Shown here: positions 42,645 through 50,847 of the stretch, in pieces
Layout: each line of letters opens with the position of its first letter
Position numbering within the stretch: the stretch's first letter is position 1
Source: DAIDKA01 sp036498905
GTDB lineage: Bacteria; Pseudomonadota; Gammaproteobacteria; Steroidobacterales; Steroidobacteraceae
Reading direction: 5' to 3'
Length of the DNA: 64,000 bases
Assembly: GCA_036498905.1 (NCBI GenBank)
Contig: DASYER010000032.1
Location: 148,629 to 212,628, forward strand
Notes under the pieces: generated by a model
What the model was told of the DNA's origin: nothing
The model's database searches: none
The model's input: the letters and a program-made list of their open reading frames with translations, nothing else
Program-made: the position numbers and the translations under genes

Positions 42645-44207
42645 ATGCGTCAGTGCTATCTGGACAATGCGGCGACCACGCCGGTGGATCCGGCCGTCAT
42701 CGCGCAAATGCGCGCCTGTCTGGGGGAAGACGGCTGGTTCGCGAATCCCTCATCCAGCGCGCATGAGGCCGGCCGCGCGGCGGCACAGCGCGTGGAGCTG
42801 GCACGGGCCCAGGTCGGCCGGCTCATCGGCGCGCGCGCCGAGCAGATCGTGTTTACTTCGGGAGCCACCGAGGCCGATAACCTGGCGGTGCTCGGCACCG
42901 CACGGGCACAGGCGCCGCAGCGCCGACACCTCATCAGCGCACGCACGGAACACAAGGCCGTGCTCGATGCCGTGCGCCAGTTGACCCGTGAGGGGTTCAG
43001 CGTGACCTGGCTGCAGCCGGATGCGGACGGTCGCGTCACGGCGCAGGCGGTGGCCGCCGCTTTGCGGCCCGATACCGCGCTGGTGTCATTGATGCACGTC
43101 AACAATGAGACCGGTGTGATCCAGGACATCCAGGCCATCGGTGAAGTCTGCCGGGATCGATCCGTGGTGTTCCATGTCGATGCCGCGCAGAGCGTCGGGC
43201 GCGAGCCGGTGGATGTCGCGCGCCTGCCGGTCGACCTGCTGTCACTGTCGGCGCATAAGATCTACGGTCCGAAAGGCATCGGCGCGCTGTTCGTGCGCGC
43301 AGGCGGCAAGGCGCCACTGACGCCGCTGATGTTTGGCGGCGGTCAGGAGTCGGGTCTGCGTCCCGGAACGCTCGCCACCCACCAGATCGCCGGATTCGGC
43401 CTGGCCTGTGAACTCGCCGCTGCGGCCCGCGAGGCCGACGGCGCGCGGATCGCCCGATGGCGGGATCTGCTGTGGTCGCGCCTTGAATCCTTAGGGGGCG
43501 TGACCATGAATGGAGGCAGGGCGCCGCGGGTGCCCCATATTCTGAATGTCAGCTTCGATGGGGTGGACGGAGAGAGTCTGGTGAGCGCTTTGCCAGGCCT
43601 GGCGGTCTCAACTGGCGCGGCGTGCAACTCCGCTTCGGGGGAGCCCTCCTATGTGCTGCGAGCCTTGGGCCGTACGGTGCGGCAGGCCGAGAGTGCGCTG
43701 CGCTTCAGTTTTGGTCGCTTCAATACCGACGAGGATATTGAGGCCGCCGCCGGCCAGGTCGGTGCGGTCGTGCAGCGGCTGCGTGCCGTCTCGCCCGCGG
43801 CCCAGGCGCCGGTGGTGCCGGGCACGCTGGCAGTGCAGGGCGAGACGCTGAGCCCGTTGGTCGAGGAGCTGTTTTCGCGCCTGGAGGGAGCCGGCTCGCT
43901 GGCTGCGGGAGCGGGCACGGTTCTGGTCGGGGAAGCTGGCCGCCACGGCGACGAGGCATGGGTGCGCCTGCATCTGCGGGTGCACGCTGACACTGTGATC
44001 GAGGCACGTTTCCAGGTCCTGGGCTGCCCGCATACTCTGGCTACGGCCAGTTGGCTGGCGATGCGGCTGACAGGGCGCGAACGTGCCGTGGCACAACCCG
44101 GTTCCCCGCAAGCCTGGGCGCAAGCTCTGCAGGTGCCGGTGGAAAAGCTCGGTCGACTGCTGCTGATCGAGGACGCATTGCATGCTGCACTTCAGCAATG
44201 GCCTTGA
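42645..44207 (+). CDS. Cysteine desulfurase fused to a degenerate IscU-like domain
   Basis: 520-residue protein. Residues 1-385 are a class V PLP enzyme of the IscS/NifS type: PLP lysine Lys205 in SLSAHKIYGPKG, substrate loop VSTGAACNSASGEPSYVLRALG with the persulfide-forming Cys327, and NNETG and HVDAAQ. Residues about 400-520 resemble IscU: ARFQVLGCPHTLATASWLAMRLTG aligns with the region around IscU Cys63 (here Cys461), and PVEKLGRLLLIEDALHAAL with the region around Cys106. The other two scaffold cysteines and His105 are missing (HC is replaced by GR). So the tail keeps one of three cluster ligands and may relay sulfur or regulate rather than build clusters. iscA follows. Confidence 0.88.
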   Translation: MRQCYLDNAATTPVDPAVIAQMRACLGEDGWFANPSSSAHEAGRAAAQRVELARAQVGRLIGARAEQIVFTSGATEADNLAVLGTARAQAPQRRHLISARTEHKAVLDAVRQLTREGFSVTWLQPDADGRVTAQAVAAALRPDTALVSLMHVNNETGVIQDIQAIGEVCRDRSVVFHVDAAQSVGREPVDVARLPVDLLSLSAHKIYGPKGIGALFVRAGGKAPLTPLMFGGGQESGLRPGTLATHQIAGFGLACELAAAAREADGARIARWRDLLWSRLESLGGVTMNGGRAPRVPHILNVSFDGVDGESLVSALPGLAVSTGAACNSASGEPSYVLRALGRTVRQAESALRFSFGRFNTDEDIEAAAGQVGAVVQRLRAVSPAAQAPVVPGTLAVQGETLSPLVEELFSRLEGAGSLAAGAGTVLVGEAGRHGDEAWVRLHLRVHADTVIEARFQVLGCPHTLATASWLAMRLTGRERAVAQPGSPQAWAQALQVPVEKLGRLLLIEDALHAALQQWP

Positions 44208-44231
44208 AATGGCCTTAAGATGGGAAACGCG

Positions 44232-44555
44232 ATGGCTATCTCACTGACTGAATCGGCCGCCGACCGGGTACGAAGCTTCCTGGCTTCCCGAGGCCGCGGC
44301 CTGGGCCTGCGGCTCGGGGTGCGCAAGACCGGCTGTTCGGGCTTCGCCTATGTCGTTAATTACGCTGATGATTCCGGCCCGGATGACGTGGTCTTCGAGG
44401 ATCAGGGCGTAAAGGTTTTCGTCGACCGCGAGAGCCTGACGCTGGTCAACGGGACCGTCGTCGATTTCGTAAAACAGGGCCTCAACGAAGCCTTCAAATT
44501 CAGTAACCCGAACATCAAGGGCGAATGCGGCTGCGGTGAAAGCTTCAGCGTCTGA
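44232..44555 (+). CDS. iscA: Fe-S cluster carrier IscA
   Basis: 107-residue A-type carrier that receives clusters from a scaffold and hands them to apoproteins, or supplies iron. Conserved cysteines are in RKTGCSGFAYVV and the C-terminal GECGCGESFSV; FEDQGVKVFVD and FVKQGLNEAFKFSNPN match E. coli IscA almost word for word. The ATG at 44232 gives an N-terminus like E. coli IscA; an in-frame ATG four codons upstream (44220) is possible. It is 24 bases after the cysteine desulfurase fusion. hscB, hscA and fdx, which normally follow, are absent: the next 215 bases hold no gene, then ndk. Confidence 0.95.
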   Translation: MAISLTESAADRVRSFLASRGRGLGLRLGVRKTGCSGFAYVVNYADDSGPDDVVFEDQGVKVFVDRESLTLVNGTVVDFVKQGLNEAFKFSNPNIKGECGCGESFSV

Positions 44556-44770
44556 AAAGCCTTAACTTACCGCGACTTCCGCGCCTGCCGCGGGTGGCCA
44601 ATCGCGACCGTCCGATGTAGACTGCGCGCCCCGGAAGCTGGGCCGCTCTCATCGGCGAGTTCGAATACTGGGCATTAAATTCCAACGATTTCAATGACTT
44701 GGCCGATGGCTGGCTGGTACAGGCCCTCCCGGCGCAGGTCAGATCCATACTCTGCAGGAGATCTTCTCGA

Positions 44771-45199
44771 ATGGCGCTCGAACGCACCCTGTCCATCGTC
44801 AAGCCCGACGGCGTGTCCCGCAACCTGATCGGCGAGGTCTATCGGCGATTCGAAACAGCCGGACTACGCATCATTGCCGCGCGCATGATGCATTTGTCCT
44901 TGCTCGAGGCCGAGGGCTTCTATGCGGTCCACCGCGCACGTCCCTTCTTCAAAGACCTGGTCAGCTACATGACTTCCGGTCCCGTCATCGTGCAGGTTCT
45001 GGAGGGTGAGAACGCCATCGCCAAGAATCGCGAACTGATGGGCGCGACCGACCCGAAGAAGGCCGCTCCGGGCACCATCCGCGCGGACCTGGCGCTGAGC
45101 ATCGAACAGAATGTCGTACACGGTTCCGACGGCGTGGAGACCGCCACCCAGGAGATCGGGTACTTCTTCCCCGGCACTCAGGTATTCCCGCGCGCCTGA
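44771..45199 (+). CDS. ndk: Nucleoside diphosphate kinase
   Basis: 142-residue enzyme that equalises nucleoside triphosphate pools using a phosphohistidine. The N-terminus ERTLSIVKPDGVSRNLIGEVYRRFE, the GATDPKKAAPGTIRADLA stretch and the active-site histidine in NVVHGSDGVETA are all standard. An AGGAG lies ten bases before the ATG at 44771. rlmN begins one base after the stop, starting the conserved ndk-rlmN-pilF-rodZ-hisS-yfgM-bamB-der order. Confidence 0.97.
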   Translation: MALERTLSIVKPDGVSRNLIGEVYRRFETAGLRIIAARMMHLSLLEAEGFYAVHRARPFFKDLVSYMTSGPVIVQVLEGENAIAKNRELMGATDPKKAAPGTIRADLALSIEQNVVHGSDGVETATQEIGYFFPGTQVFPRA

Positions 45200-45200
45200 T

Positions 45201-46394
45201 ATGTCAGTCCCGACGACAACGGAACCTACGAATCTGCTGGGACTGACGCGTCCACAGCTGGAGGAGTACATCGCAGGCTTGGGTAGCAAGCCGTTCCGCG
45301 CTCGTCAGCTGATGAATTGGATCTATAAGCGTGGCGAAGGTCGGATCGGGGAGATGACGGATCTGGCGAAGGATTTCCGAGCGCAGCTGGCGCAACGCGC
45401 GCAGGTGCGCGTGCCGCGGATCACCGAGCTGCAGGTGTCGGCGGATGGCACCCGCAAGTGGAAACTCGAAGCCGATGCGTCGCAGGCCTTCGAGATGGTG
45501 TACATCCCGGAACCGGGCCGCGGCACGCTGTGCATTTCCTCGCAGGTCGGCTGTGCCCTGGACTGTTCGTTCTGTTCGACCGCACAGCAGGGCTTCAATC
45601 GCAACCTGACGACGGGCGAGATCGTCGGGCAGGTGTGGCTGGCAGCGCGCGAGCTGGAAGCAGCCGTCGGTGCCGGACCCGATGATGATATGGAGGTCGA
45701 GGCCCCGCTGCCCGATGCGCCGCTGGACACACAGGTGATCACCCCGCTCAGTGGTCGCATCATCAGCAATGTCGTGCTGATGGGCATGGGCGAGCCACTC
45801 GCGAATTTCCGCAATGTGGTGCCGGCCCTGTCGATCCTGCTGGATGACTTCGGCTTTGATCTGTCCCGCCGCCGCGTCACGCTGTCGACATCGGGTCTGG
45901 TGCCCCAGATCTACAAGCTGGCGGAAGTCACCAATGTCGCCCTGGCCGTCTCGCTGCATGCGCCCAACGATGCGTTGCGCAATGAGCTGGTGCCGATCAA
46001 TCGCAAGCATCCGATCAGCGAACTGCTGACGGCATGCTGGCACTATCTTGATGAAGGCAACGGCCGCAGCGTCACGTTCGAGTATGTGATGCTGGATGGA
46101 GTCAATGATTCGCCGGGCCAGGCTCGCGAGCTGGTGCGCCTGCTGCGCGGTCACCCGGCCAAGCTCAATCTGATTCCCTTCAATCCCTTCCCCGGCACTC
46201 GCTACCGGCGCTCGCCGATGGCGGTGATCCAGCGCTTTCGCGATGAGCTCATTCGCGGCGGCGTGCTCGCCACGATTCGGCGCACCCGAGGCGATGATAT
46301 CGATGCGGCCTGCGGCCAGTTGGCCGGGCGGGTCATCGACCGGACGACGGTTCGTTTGGGCAACAAGACCATTGGTCTGACGGTGCAGTCATGA
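45201..46394 (+). CDS. rlmN: Dual-specificity rRNA/tRNA methyltransferase RlmN
   Basis: 397-residue radical-SAM enzyme that makes 2-methyladenosine at 23S rRNA A2503 and tRNA A37. The [4Fe-4S] motif is CALDCSFC (Cys118, 122, 125); the second catalytic cysteine is in DDIDAACGQLAG near the C-terminus. N-terminal LLGLTRPQLEEYIAGLGSKPFRARQLMNWIYKRG and LAVSLHAPNDALRNELVPINRK are family-specific. An acidic insertion (DDDMEVEAPLPDAPLDTQ, around 157-174) lengthens one loop. The ATG at 45201 follows ndk directly, and its stop overlaps pilF (ATGA). Confidence 0.96.
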   Translation: MSVPTTTEPTNLLGLTRPQLEEYIAGLGSKPFRARQLMNWIYKRGEGRIGEMTDLAKDFRAQLAQRAQVRVPRITELQVSADGTRKWKLEADASQAFEMVYIPEPGRGTLCISSQVGCALDCSFCSTAQQGFNRNLTTGEIVGQVWLAARELEAAVGAGPDDDMEVEAPLPDAPLDTQVITPLSGRIISNVVLMGMGEPLANFRNVVPALSILLDDFGFDLSRRRVTLSTSGLVPQIYKLAEVTNVALAVSLHAPNDALRNELVPINRKHPISELLTACWHYLDEGNGRSVTFEYVMLDGVNDSPGQARELVRLLRGHPAKLNLIPFNPFPGTRYRRSPMAVIQRFRDELIRGGVLATIRRTRGDDIDAACGQLAGRVIDRTTVRLGNKTIGLTVQS

Positions 46395-47173
46395 AAATCG
46401 TGCGCGGTGTTGCGATCCTCGTGAACGTGTGTCTGCTCATGTTCGTCGGCGGCTGTGTGACCACCAAGTCACCGCGCCTGAGCGAAGGGCATACCGAAGC
46501 CGATGCGGCCGCGGACAATGTACAGCTGGCCATGGCCTACATGCAGACCGGCAATCTGGCACGTACCAAGGAAAAGCTCGATCGGGCCATGCAGGAGGAT
46601 CCGCGCAATCCGAACCTGCATAGTGTCTATGCGATGTTCTACGAGCGCATCAATGACCAGAAGAAGGCCGAGAGCGAATTTCACGAGGCCCTGCGTCTGG
46701 CGCCCGGGGATCCGGCGCAACTGAATTTCTACGGGGTCTACCTGTGTCACCAGCACCGGGTCGATGAAGGCGTCACGAAGCTGCTGCAGGTGGCCACCAA
46801 TCCGCTGTACCGCACACCCGAGGCGGCCTACACCAACGTCGGCGTGTGCCTGCTCACGGTACATCGGGATGAGGAAGCCGAGTCCGCATTCAAGCGCGCT
46901 TTGAACGTGCGGCCGGACTATGCGGAAGGGGCCTACCAGTTGGCGCAGCTGGAACTGTCGCACGGCCGGGCGCTCGAGGCCCGCACGCGCATCGATAAAT
47001 ACCTCGCAAAGTACAATCCGACGCCCGAACTGCTGATGGTGGGCCTGCAGGCCGCCCGCACTCTCGACGATGCGCGTGGCGCCGCCCAGTTCGCGACCAT
47101 CCTGCGCGGGGATTTCCCGGACTCCGAGCAGGCGCACTCCCTCGGCACGGATGCGCAGCGCAAGTCCAACTGA
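46391..47173 (+). CDS. pilF: Type IV pilus biogenesis TPR lipoprotein PilF/PilW
   Basis: 260-residue outer-membrane lipoprotein that helps the secretin PilQ multimerise for type IV pili. The signal peptide ends in a lipobox with Cys22 (VGGC). Six TPR units follow (NVQLAMAYMQTGNLARTKEKLDRAMQEDPRNP, QLNFYGVYLCHQHRVDEGVTKLL, and others), matching Pseudomonas PilF/PilW. No other pilus gene is in the window; in gammaproteobacteria pilF regularly sits between rlmN and rodZ. Coupled to both neighbours by overlapping start/stop codons. Confidence 0.92.
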   Translation: MKIVRGVAILVNVCLLMFVGGCVTTKSPRLSEGHTEADAAADNVQLAMAYMQTGNLARTKEKLDRAMQEDPRNPNLHSVYAMFYERINDQKKAESEFHEALRLAPGDPAQLNFYGVYLCHQHRVDEGVTKLLQVATNPLYRTPEAAYTNVGVCLLTVHRDEEAESAFKRALNVRPDYAEGAYQLAQLELSHGRALEARTRIDKYLAKYNPTPELLMVGLQAARTLDDARGAAQFATILRGDFPDSEQAHSLGTDAQRKSN

Positions 47174-47694
47174 TGCCGATGAGCGAGCGCGACAACGACA
47201 GCGGTGCGCGCAAGAGCGGCATCGGGGCACGTCTGCAGGCCGGGCGCGAGCGCGCCGACCTGTCGCTGGTGCAGGCCGCCGAACTGCTGCACGTGGATCC
47301 GAATGTGATCCATGCATTGGAGAGCGAGAACTTCAGCGAACTTGGCGCCGCGGTGTATGCGCGTGGGCATCTGCGTCACTACGCCGAACTGGTCAGGGAG
47401 TCGGCCCCGGAGTTGCTCGGACTGTTCGCGGCGAGCGTGCACGCCGCTGCGCCGCCGGACCTGACCCGGATGCCGCATGCGAAGCAGAGCAATCCATGGC
47501 GCGGCGCGGTGGTCATGACCGGGGTCGCGCTGGTGATCGGCGTTGGTCTGATCGGCAGCATCCACTGGCTTTACCTCGATCTGCATGCGGGCCGCCCCGT
47601 TCCCAAGGCAGCGCCAGTGGTGAGACCCGGGCTCGTCATTCCGCCCGAACCCACCTCGGCGCCGGGCCCCGCGGCCGCCGCCAGCAATTCTTGA
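47173..47694 (+). CDS. Short RodZ-like helix-turn-helix membrane protein
   Basis: 173-residue protein. Residues 17-80 form the RodZ-type HTH_25 domain (GIGARLQAGRERADLSLVQAAELLHVDPNVIHALE, then YARGHLRHYAELV), which in E. coli binds MreB. A transmembrane segment follows near residues 115-137 (VVMTGVALVIGVGLIGSIHWLYL). The periplasmic part is only a ~35-residue Pro/Ala-rich tail, so the DUF4115 domain of full RodZ (337 residues in E. coli) is absent. The gene is in the rodZ position but the protein may have lost part of the shape-control role. Its ATG overlaps the pilF stop, and hisS follows after 13 bases with no ispG between. Confidence 0.82.
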   Translation: MPMSERDNDSGARKSGIGARLQAGRERADLSLVQAAELLHVDPNVIHALESENFSELGAAVYARGHLRHYAELVRESAPELLGLFAASVHAAAPPDLTRMPHAKQSNPWRGAVVMTGVALVIGVGLIGSIHWLYLDLHAGRPVPKAAPVVRPGLVIPPEPTSAPGPAAAASNS

Positions 47695-47707
47695 GCAGGG
47701 GTCTTTC

Positions 47708-48997
47708 TTGACCGGTCAGATTCAGCCTATTCGCGGCATGAACGACGTGCTGCCCGCCGAAAGCGTGCTGTGGCAGCACCTCGAAGGCAGCGTGCGTGAG
47801 CTGCTCGCGGCCTACGGCTATGAGGAAATCCGGGTACCGGTCGTCGAGCACACGGAGCTGTTCAAGCGCGCCATCGGTGAATTCACCGACGTAGTCGAAA
47901 AGGAGATGTATACCTTCACCGACCAGGGGGGGGAGAGCCTGACGCTGCGCCCCGAAGCCACGGCCGGGGTGGTGCGCGCCATGATTTCAAACGGCCTGCT
48001 GCGCGGCGCTCGCCATAAGCTGTGGTGCACGGGACCGATGTTCCGGCACGAGAAGCCGCAGAAGGGCCGCTATCGGCAGTTCTACCAGGTCGATGTCGAA
48101 GCGGTGGGCTTTGCCGGACCTGATGTCGATGCGGAACTGATCGCGCTGACGGCGCGGCTGTGGCGCAAGTTGGGCATCACACGCGTGAAGCTGCAGATCA
48201 ATTCACTGGGTACGGTGGAGTCGCGGCGGCTTTATCGCGAGAAACTCGTCGAATACTTCTCGGCACACCACGAGCGTCTGGATGAGGACAGCCGTCGGCG
48301 CCTGCAGGGCAATCCGCTGCGTATCCTCGACAGCAAGAATCCGGACCTGCAGCAACTGATTGCCGCGGCGCCGCTGCTGCCGGAATACCTGGATGCGCAG
48401 TCGCAGGCGCATTTTGCGGCGCTGCAGGCATCCCTGGCCGCGATGGGTGTCGAATTCACGGTGAACCCGCGGCTGGTGCGCGGACTCGACTATTACAGCC
48501 GCACCGTCTTTGAGTGGGTCACCGATGCGCTGGGCAGTCAGGACGCGGTGTGCTCCGGAGGCCGCTATGATGGTCTCATTACCCAGCTTGGTGGGGAGGC
48601 CACCCCCGCCATCGGCTTCGCGATGGGGGTTGAACGGGTGGTCGAGCTGCTGCGGCAGCTGCCGGCCCAACCCGAGCCGCCTGCGGCCGACGTGTATATC
48701 GTCCTCAATGGCGAGCGCGCCGCGATCGAGGGCAGCCGCATCGTGGAGAGTCTGCGCGATGCACTCCCGCAGCGGCGGTTCGAATTGAACCTGGGTGGGG
48801 GCAACTTCAAGGCCCAGTTCCGGCGGGCGGATCGCAGCCGGGCGGCCCTGGCGCTGATCGTTGGCGAAGATGAGCTGGCGCGGGGCGTGGTCGGATTGAA
48901 ACCTTTGCGCCTCGAGGCGGGTCAGAGTGAGTGCCCAATAGCTGAGTTGCCGGTCCGGATCGAGGCAGCTTTGCGGGCGACGGACATGCAGGAGTAG
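47708..48997 (+). CDS. hisS: Histidyl-tRNA synthetase
   Basis: 429-residue class II aminoacyl-tRNA synthetase. Motif 1 lies around LFKRAIGEFTDVVEKEMYTF, motif 2 is CTGPMFRHEKPQKGRYRQFYQVDVE, the histidine-specific loop is LVRGLDYYSRTVFEWV, and motif 3 is GGEATPAIGFAMGVERVVELL. The anticodon-binding domain follows from about residue 330. The TTG start at 47708 preserves the family N-terminus (QIQPIRGMNDVLP) and has CAGGGG just upstream; an ATG at 47738 would lose the conserved RGMND. Lies between the RodZ-like gene and yfgM. Confidence 0.97.
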   Translation: MTGQIQPIRGMNDVLPAESVLWQHLEGSVRELLAAYGYEEIRVPVVEHTELFKRAIGEFTDVVEKEMYTFTDQGGESLTLRPEATAGVVRAMISNGLLRGARHKLWCTGPMFRHEKPQKGRYRQFYQVDVEAVGFAGPDVDAELIALTARLWRKLGITRVKLQINSLGTVESRRLYREKLVEYFSAHHERLDEDSRRRLQGNPLRILDSKNPDLQQLIAAAPLLPEYLDAQSQAHFAALQASLAAMGVEFTVNPRLVRGLDYYSRTVFEWVTDALGSQDAVCSGGRYDGLITQLGGEATPAIGFAMGVERVVELLRQLPAQPEPPAADVYIVLNGERAAIEGSRIVESLRDALPQRRFELNLGGGNFKAQFRRADRSRAALALIVGEDELARGVVGLKPLRLEAGQSECPIAELPVRIEAALRATDMQE

Positions 48998-49002
48998 GGT
49001 GG

Positions 49003-49674
49003 GTGGACGATTACCTTTCGGAACAAGAACAACTACAGCGGCTGATCGGATGGCTGCGCGTCAATGTCCCCTGGATTATCGTCGGTCTGGCGGTCGGTGG
49101 ACTGCTCGTCGGCGGCTGGCGCTGGTGGCAGGCCCGCACCGATCGCAACGGCGTCGCGGCGGCGACCAGCTATGCGCAGGTACTGGATGCATTCGATCGC
49201 GGCGATCGCACGCGGGGGCTTGACCTGGTCGAGCAGCTGCGGCGAACCCATCCCGACAGTCCGTACGTGGATCAGGCGGATCTGGCCGCCGGACGGCTGT
49301 TGCTTGAAACCGGCCAACCCGAGCGCGCCCTGTCCTATCTGCAGGCCGTGATAAATCACTCCCACGATGCGCAGCTGGTGCTGATAGCGCGGTTGCGTCT
49401 GGCGCGGGTGCAGGTGGCACAGAATCACGCCGATGCGGCCCTGACTACCCTGGGCACGGCCAACCAGGGTGCATTCGAGGGGCGCTTCGCCGAAGTGCGC
49501 GGGGATGCCTATTTCGCCAAGGGCGACAAAGTGCAGGCGTTGCGCGAGTATCGCGCCGCGCGTGCGGCTACGGGCCCCGCCGAGGGTGCCAACGATCTGT
49601 TGGACCTGAAGATCAACGACCTTGCCGGCGCTGCGACGAGCACGCCGGTGGCTGCCATTCCCAAGGGGAAATGA
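49003..49674 (+). CDS. yfgM: Ancillary SecYEG translocon subunit YfgM
   Basis: 223-residue inner-membrane protein. A short cytoplasmic N-terminus (EQEQLQRLIGWLRVN) is followed by one transmembrane helix (WIIVGLAVGGLLVGGWRWW) and a periplasmic tetratricopeptide-like domain with repeats such as RLLLETGQPERALSYLQAVI and GDAYFAKGDKVQALREYRAA. E. coli YfgM binds SecYEG and the chaperone PpiD. Starts at a GTG five bases after hisS. bamB begins six bases after the stop. Confidence 0.93.
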   Translation: MDDYLSEQEQLQRLIGWLRVNVPWIIVGLAVGGLLVGGWRWWQARTDRNGVAAATSYAQVLDAFDRGDRTRGLDLVEQLRRTHPDSPYVDQADLAAGRLLLETGQPERALSYLQAVINHSHDAQLVLIARLRLARVQVAQNHADAALTTLGTANQGAFEGRFAEVRGDAYFAKGDKVQALREYRAARAATGPAEGANDLLDLKINDLAGAATSTPVAAIPKGK

Positions 49675-49680
49675 TCCATC

Positions 49681-50835
49681 ATGCGCCGCATTCTGCCGAT
49701 CCTGCTGCTGGCCCTTGTGGCCGCCTGTACCAAGGACAAGAACCCGGACCGTCCGACCAAGCTGGTCGCCTTCCCGGAAGGGGTGAAGATCGCGAAGGTC
49801 TGGAGTGAGAAGGTCGGGGGCACGAAAGTGCCGTTGCGTCTGGGCCTGGCGCTCGATATCGAAGGCGAAACTGTATATGCCGCGGGTGAGAAGGGCGAGA
49901 TCGCGGCCTTCAACCTGCAAAACGGCCACCGCGAGTGGGAGAGCCGCACCAAGCTGCCGCTGGGCGGCGCGGTGGGCTTTGGCGACGGCAAGGTCGTCGT
50001 CGGCTCAACCGATGGCGAAGTGGTCGCGCTGGACGCCCAAAGCGGCAAGCAGCTGTGGCGCACCAGTCTGACAGCCGAGATCCTGGCGGCCCCGGCGGTT
50101 TCGCCGCGGATGGTGCTGGTCCGAGGGGTCGATGGCAAGTTGCACGGGCTGTCGATGGCCGACGGACATGAGCTGTGGGTTCAGCAGCAGACGGTGCCGA
50201 AGCTGTCGCTGCGCGGAACGGCTTCACCGACCATCGCCGGGGAAGTTGCCGTGACCGGCTTCGACAATGGCCGCGTAGTCGCCTCATCCCTGACCGATGG
50301 CTCCAGCGTCTGGGAGACCCAGCTGCAGCTGCCTACCGGCAAGACCGATATCGACCGGCTGGTTGATATCGATACCCGTGCCCGGGTCATGGGCAACGAC
50401 GTCTATGTGGTGGGCTTCCAGGGCAAGGTCGCCATGATGGCACTGGATTCGGGGCAGATCTGGTGGTCGCACGACACATCGAGCTACCGCGGAGTCGCCA
50501 TCGATGACGACAATGTCTACGTCTCCACGGCGGATGGCGATGTCGTCGCGCTGACGCGGCGCACCGGGGTCGAAGTGTGGCGGCAGAAGGCGCTCGCGCA
50601 CCGCGGCCTGTCCGGCCCGGCGGCAGCCGGGGACGCCATTGTCGTCGCGGATTACCAGGGTTACGTCCACTGGCTGGCCAAGTCGAACGGTGCGCTGATC
50701 GGACGCGTACGGGCAGGCAAGGTGCGCTACAGCAATCCGCCGGCATATGCCGATGGCGTGCTGGTGCTGTTGAATGATCGTGGAACCATTGACGCCTTTC
50801 GCGCCACGCCTGTGGCCACCCCGGCCAAACACTAG
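49681..50835 (+). CDS. bamB: Outer membrane assembly lipoprotein BamB
   Basis: 384-residue lipoprotein of the BAM complex that inserts barrel proteins in the outer membrane. The signal peptide ends with the lipobox LVAAC (Cys16). The rest is an eight-bladed PQQ-type beta-propeller with repeats such as GEIAAFNLQNGHREW, GEVVALDAQSGKQLWR, GKLHGLSMADGHELWV, GKVAMMALDSGQIWW and GDVVALTRRTGVEVWR. Length and position between yfgM and der match E. coli. der starts 12 bases downstream. Confidence 0.96.
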   Translation: MRRILPILLLALVAACTKDKNPDRPTKLVAFPEGVKIAKVWSEKVGGTKVPLRLGLALDIEGETVYAAGEKGEIAAFNLQNGHREWESRTKLPLGGAVGFGDGKVVVGSTDGEVVALDAQSGKQLWRTSLTAEILAAPAVSPRMVLVRGVDGKLHGLSMADGHELWVQQQTVPKLSLRGTASPTIAGEVAVTGFDNGRVVASSLTDGSSVWETQLQLPTGKTDIDRLVDIDTRARVMGNDVYVVGFQGKVAMMALDSGQIWWSHDTSSYRGVAIDDDNVYVSTADGDVVALTRRTGVEVWRQKALAHRGLSGPAAAGDAIVVADYQGYVHWLAKSNGALIGRVRAGKVRYSNPPAYADGVLVLLNDRGTIDAFRATPVATPAKH

Positions 50836-50847
50836 GCGTCACGCATC

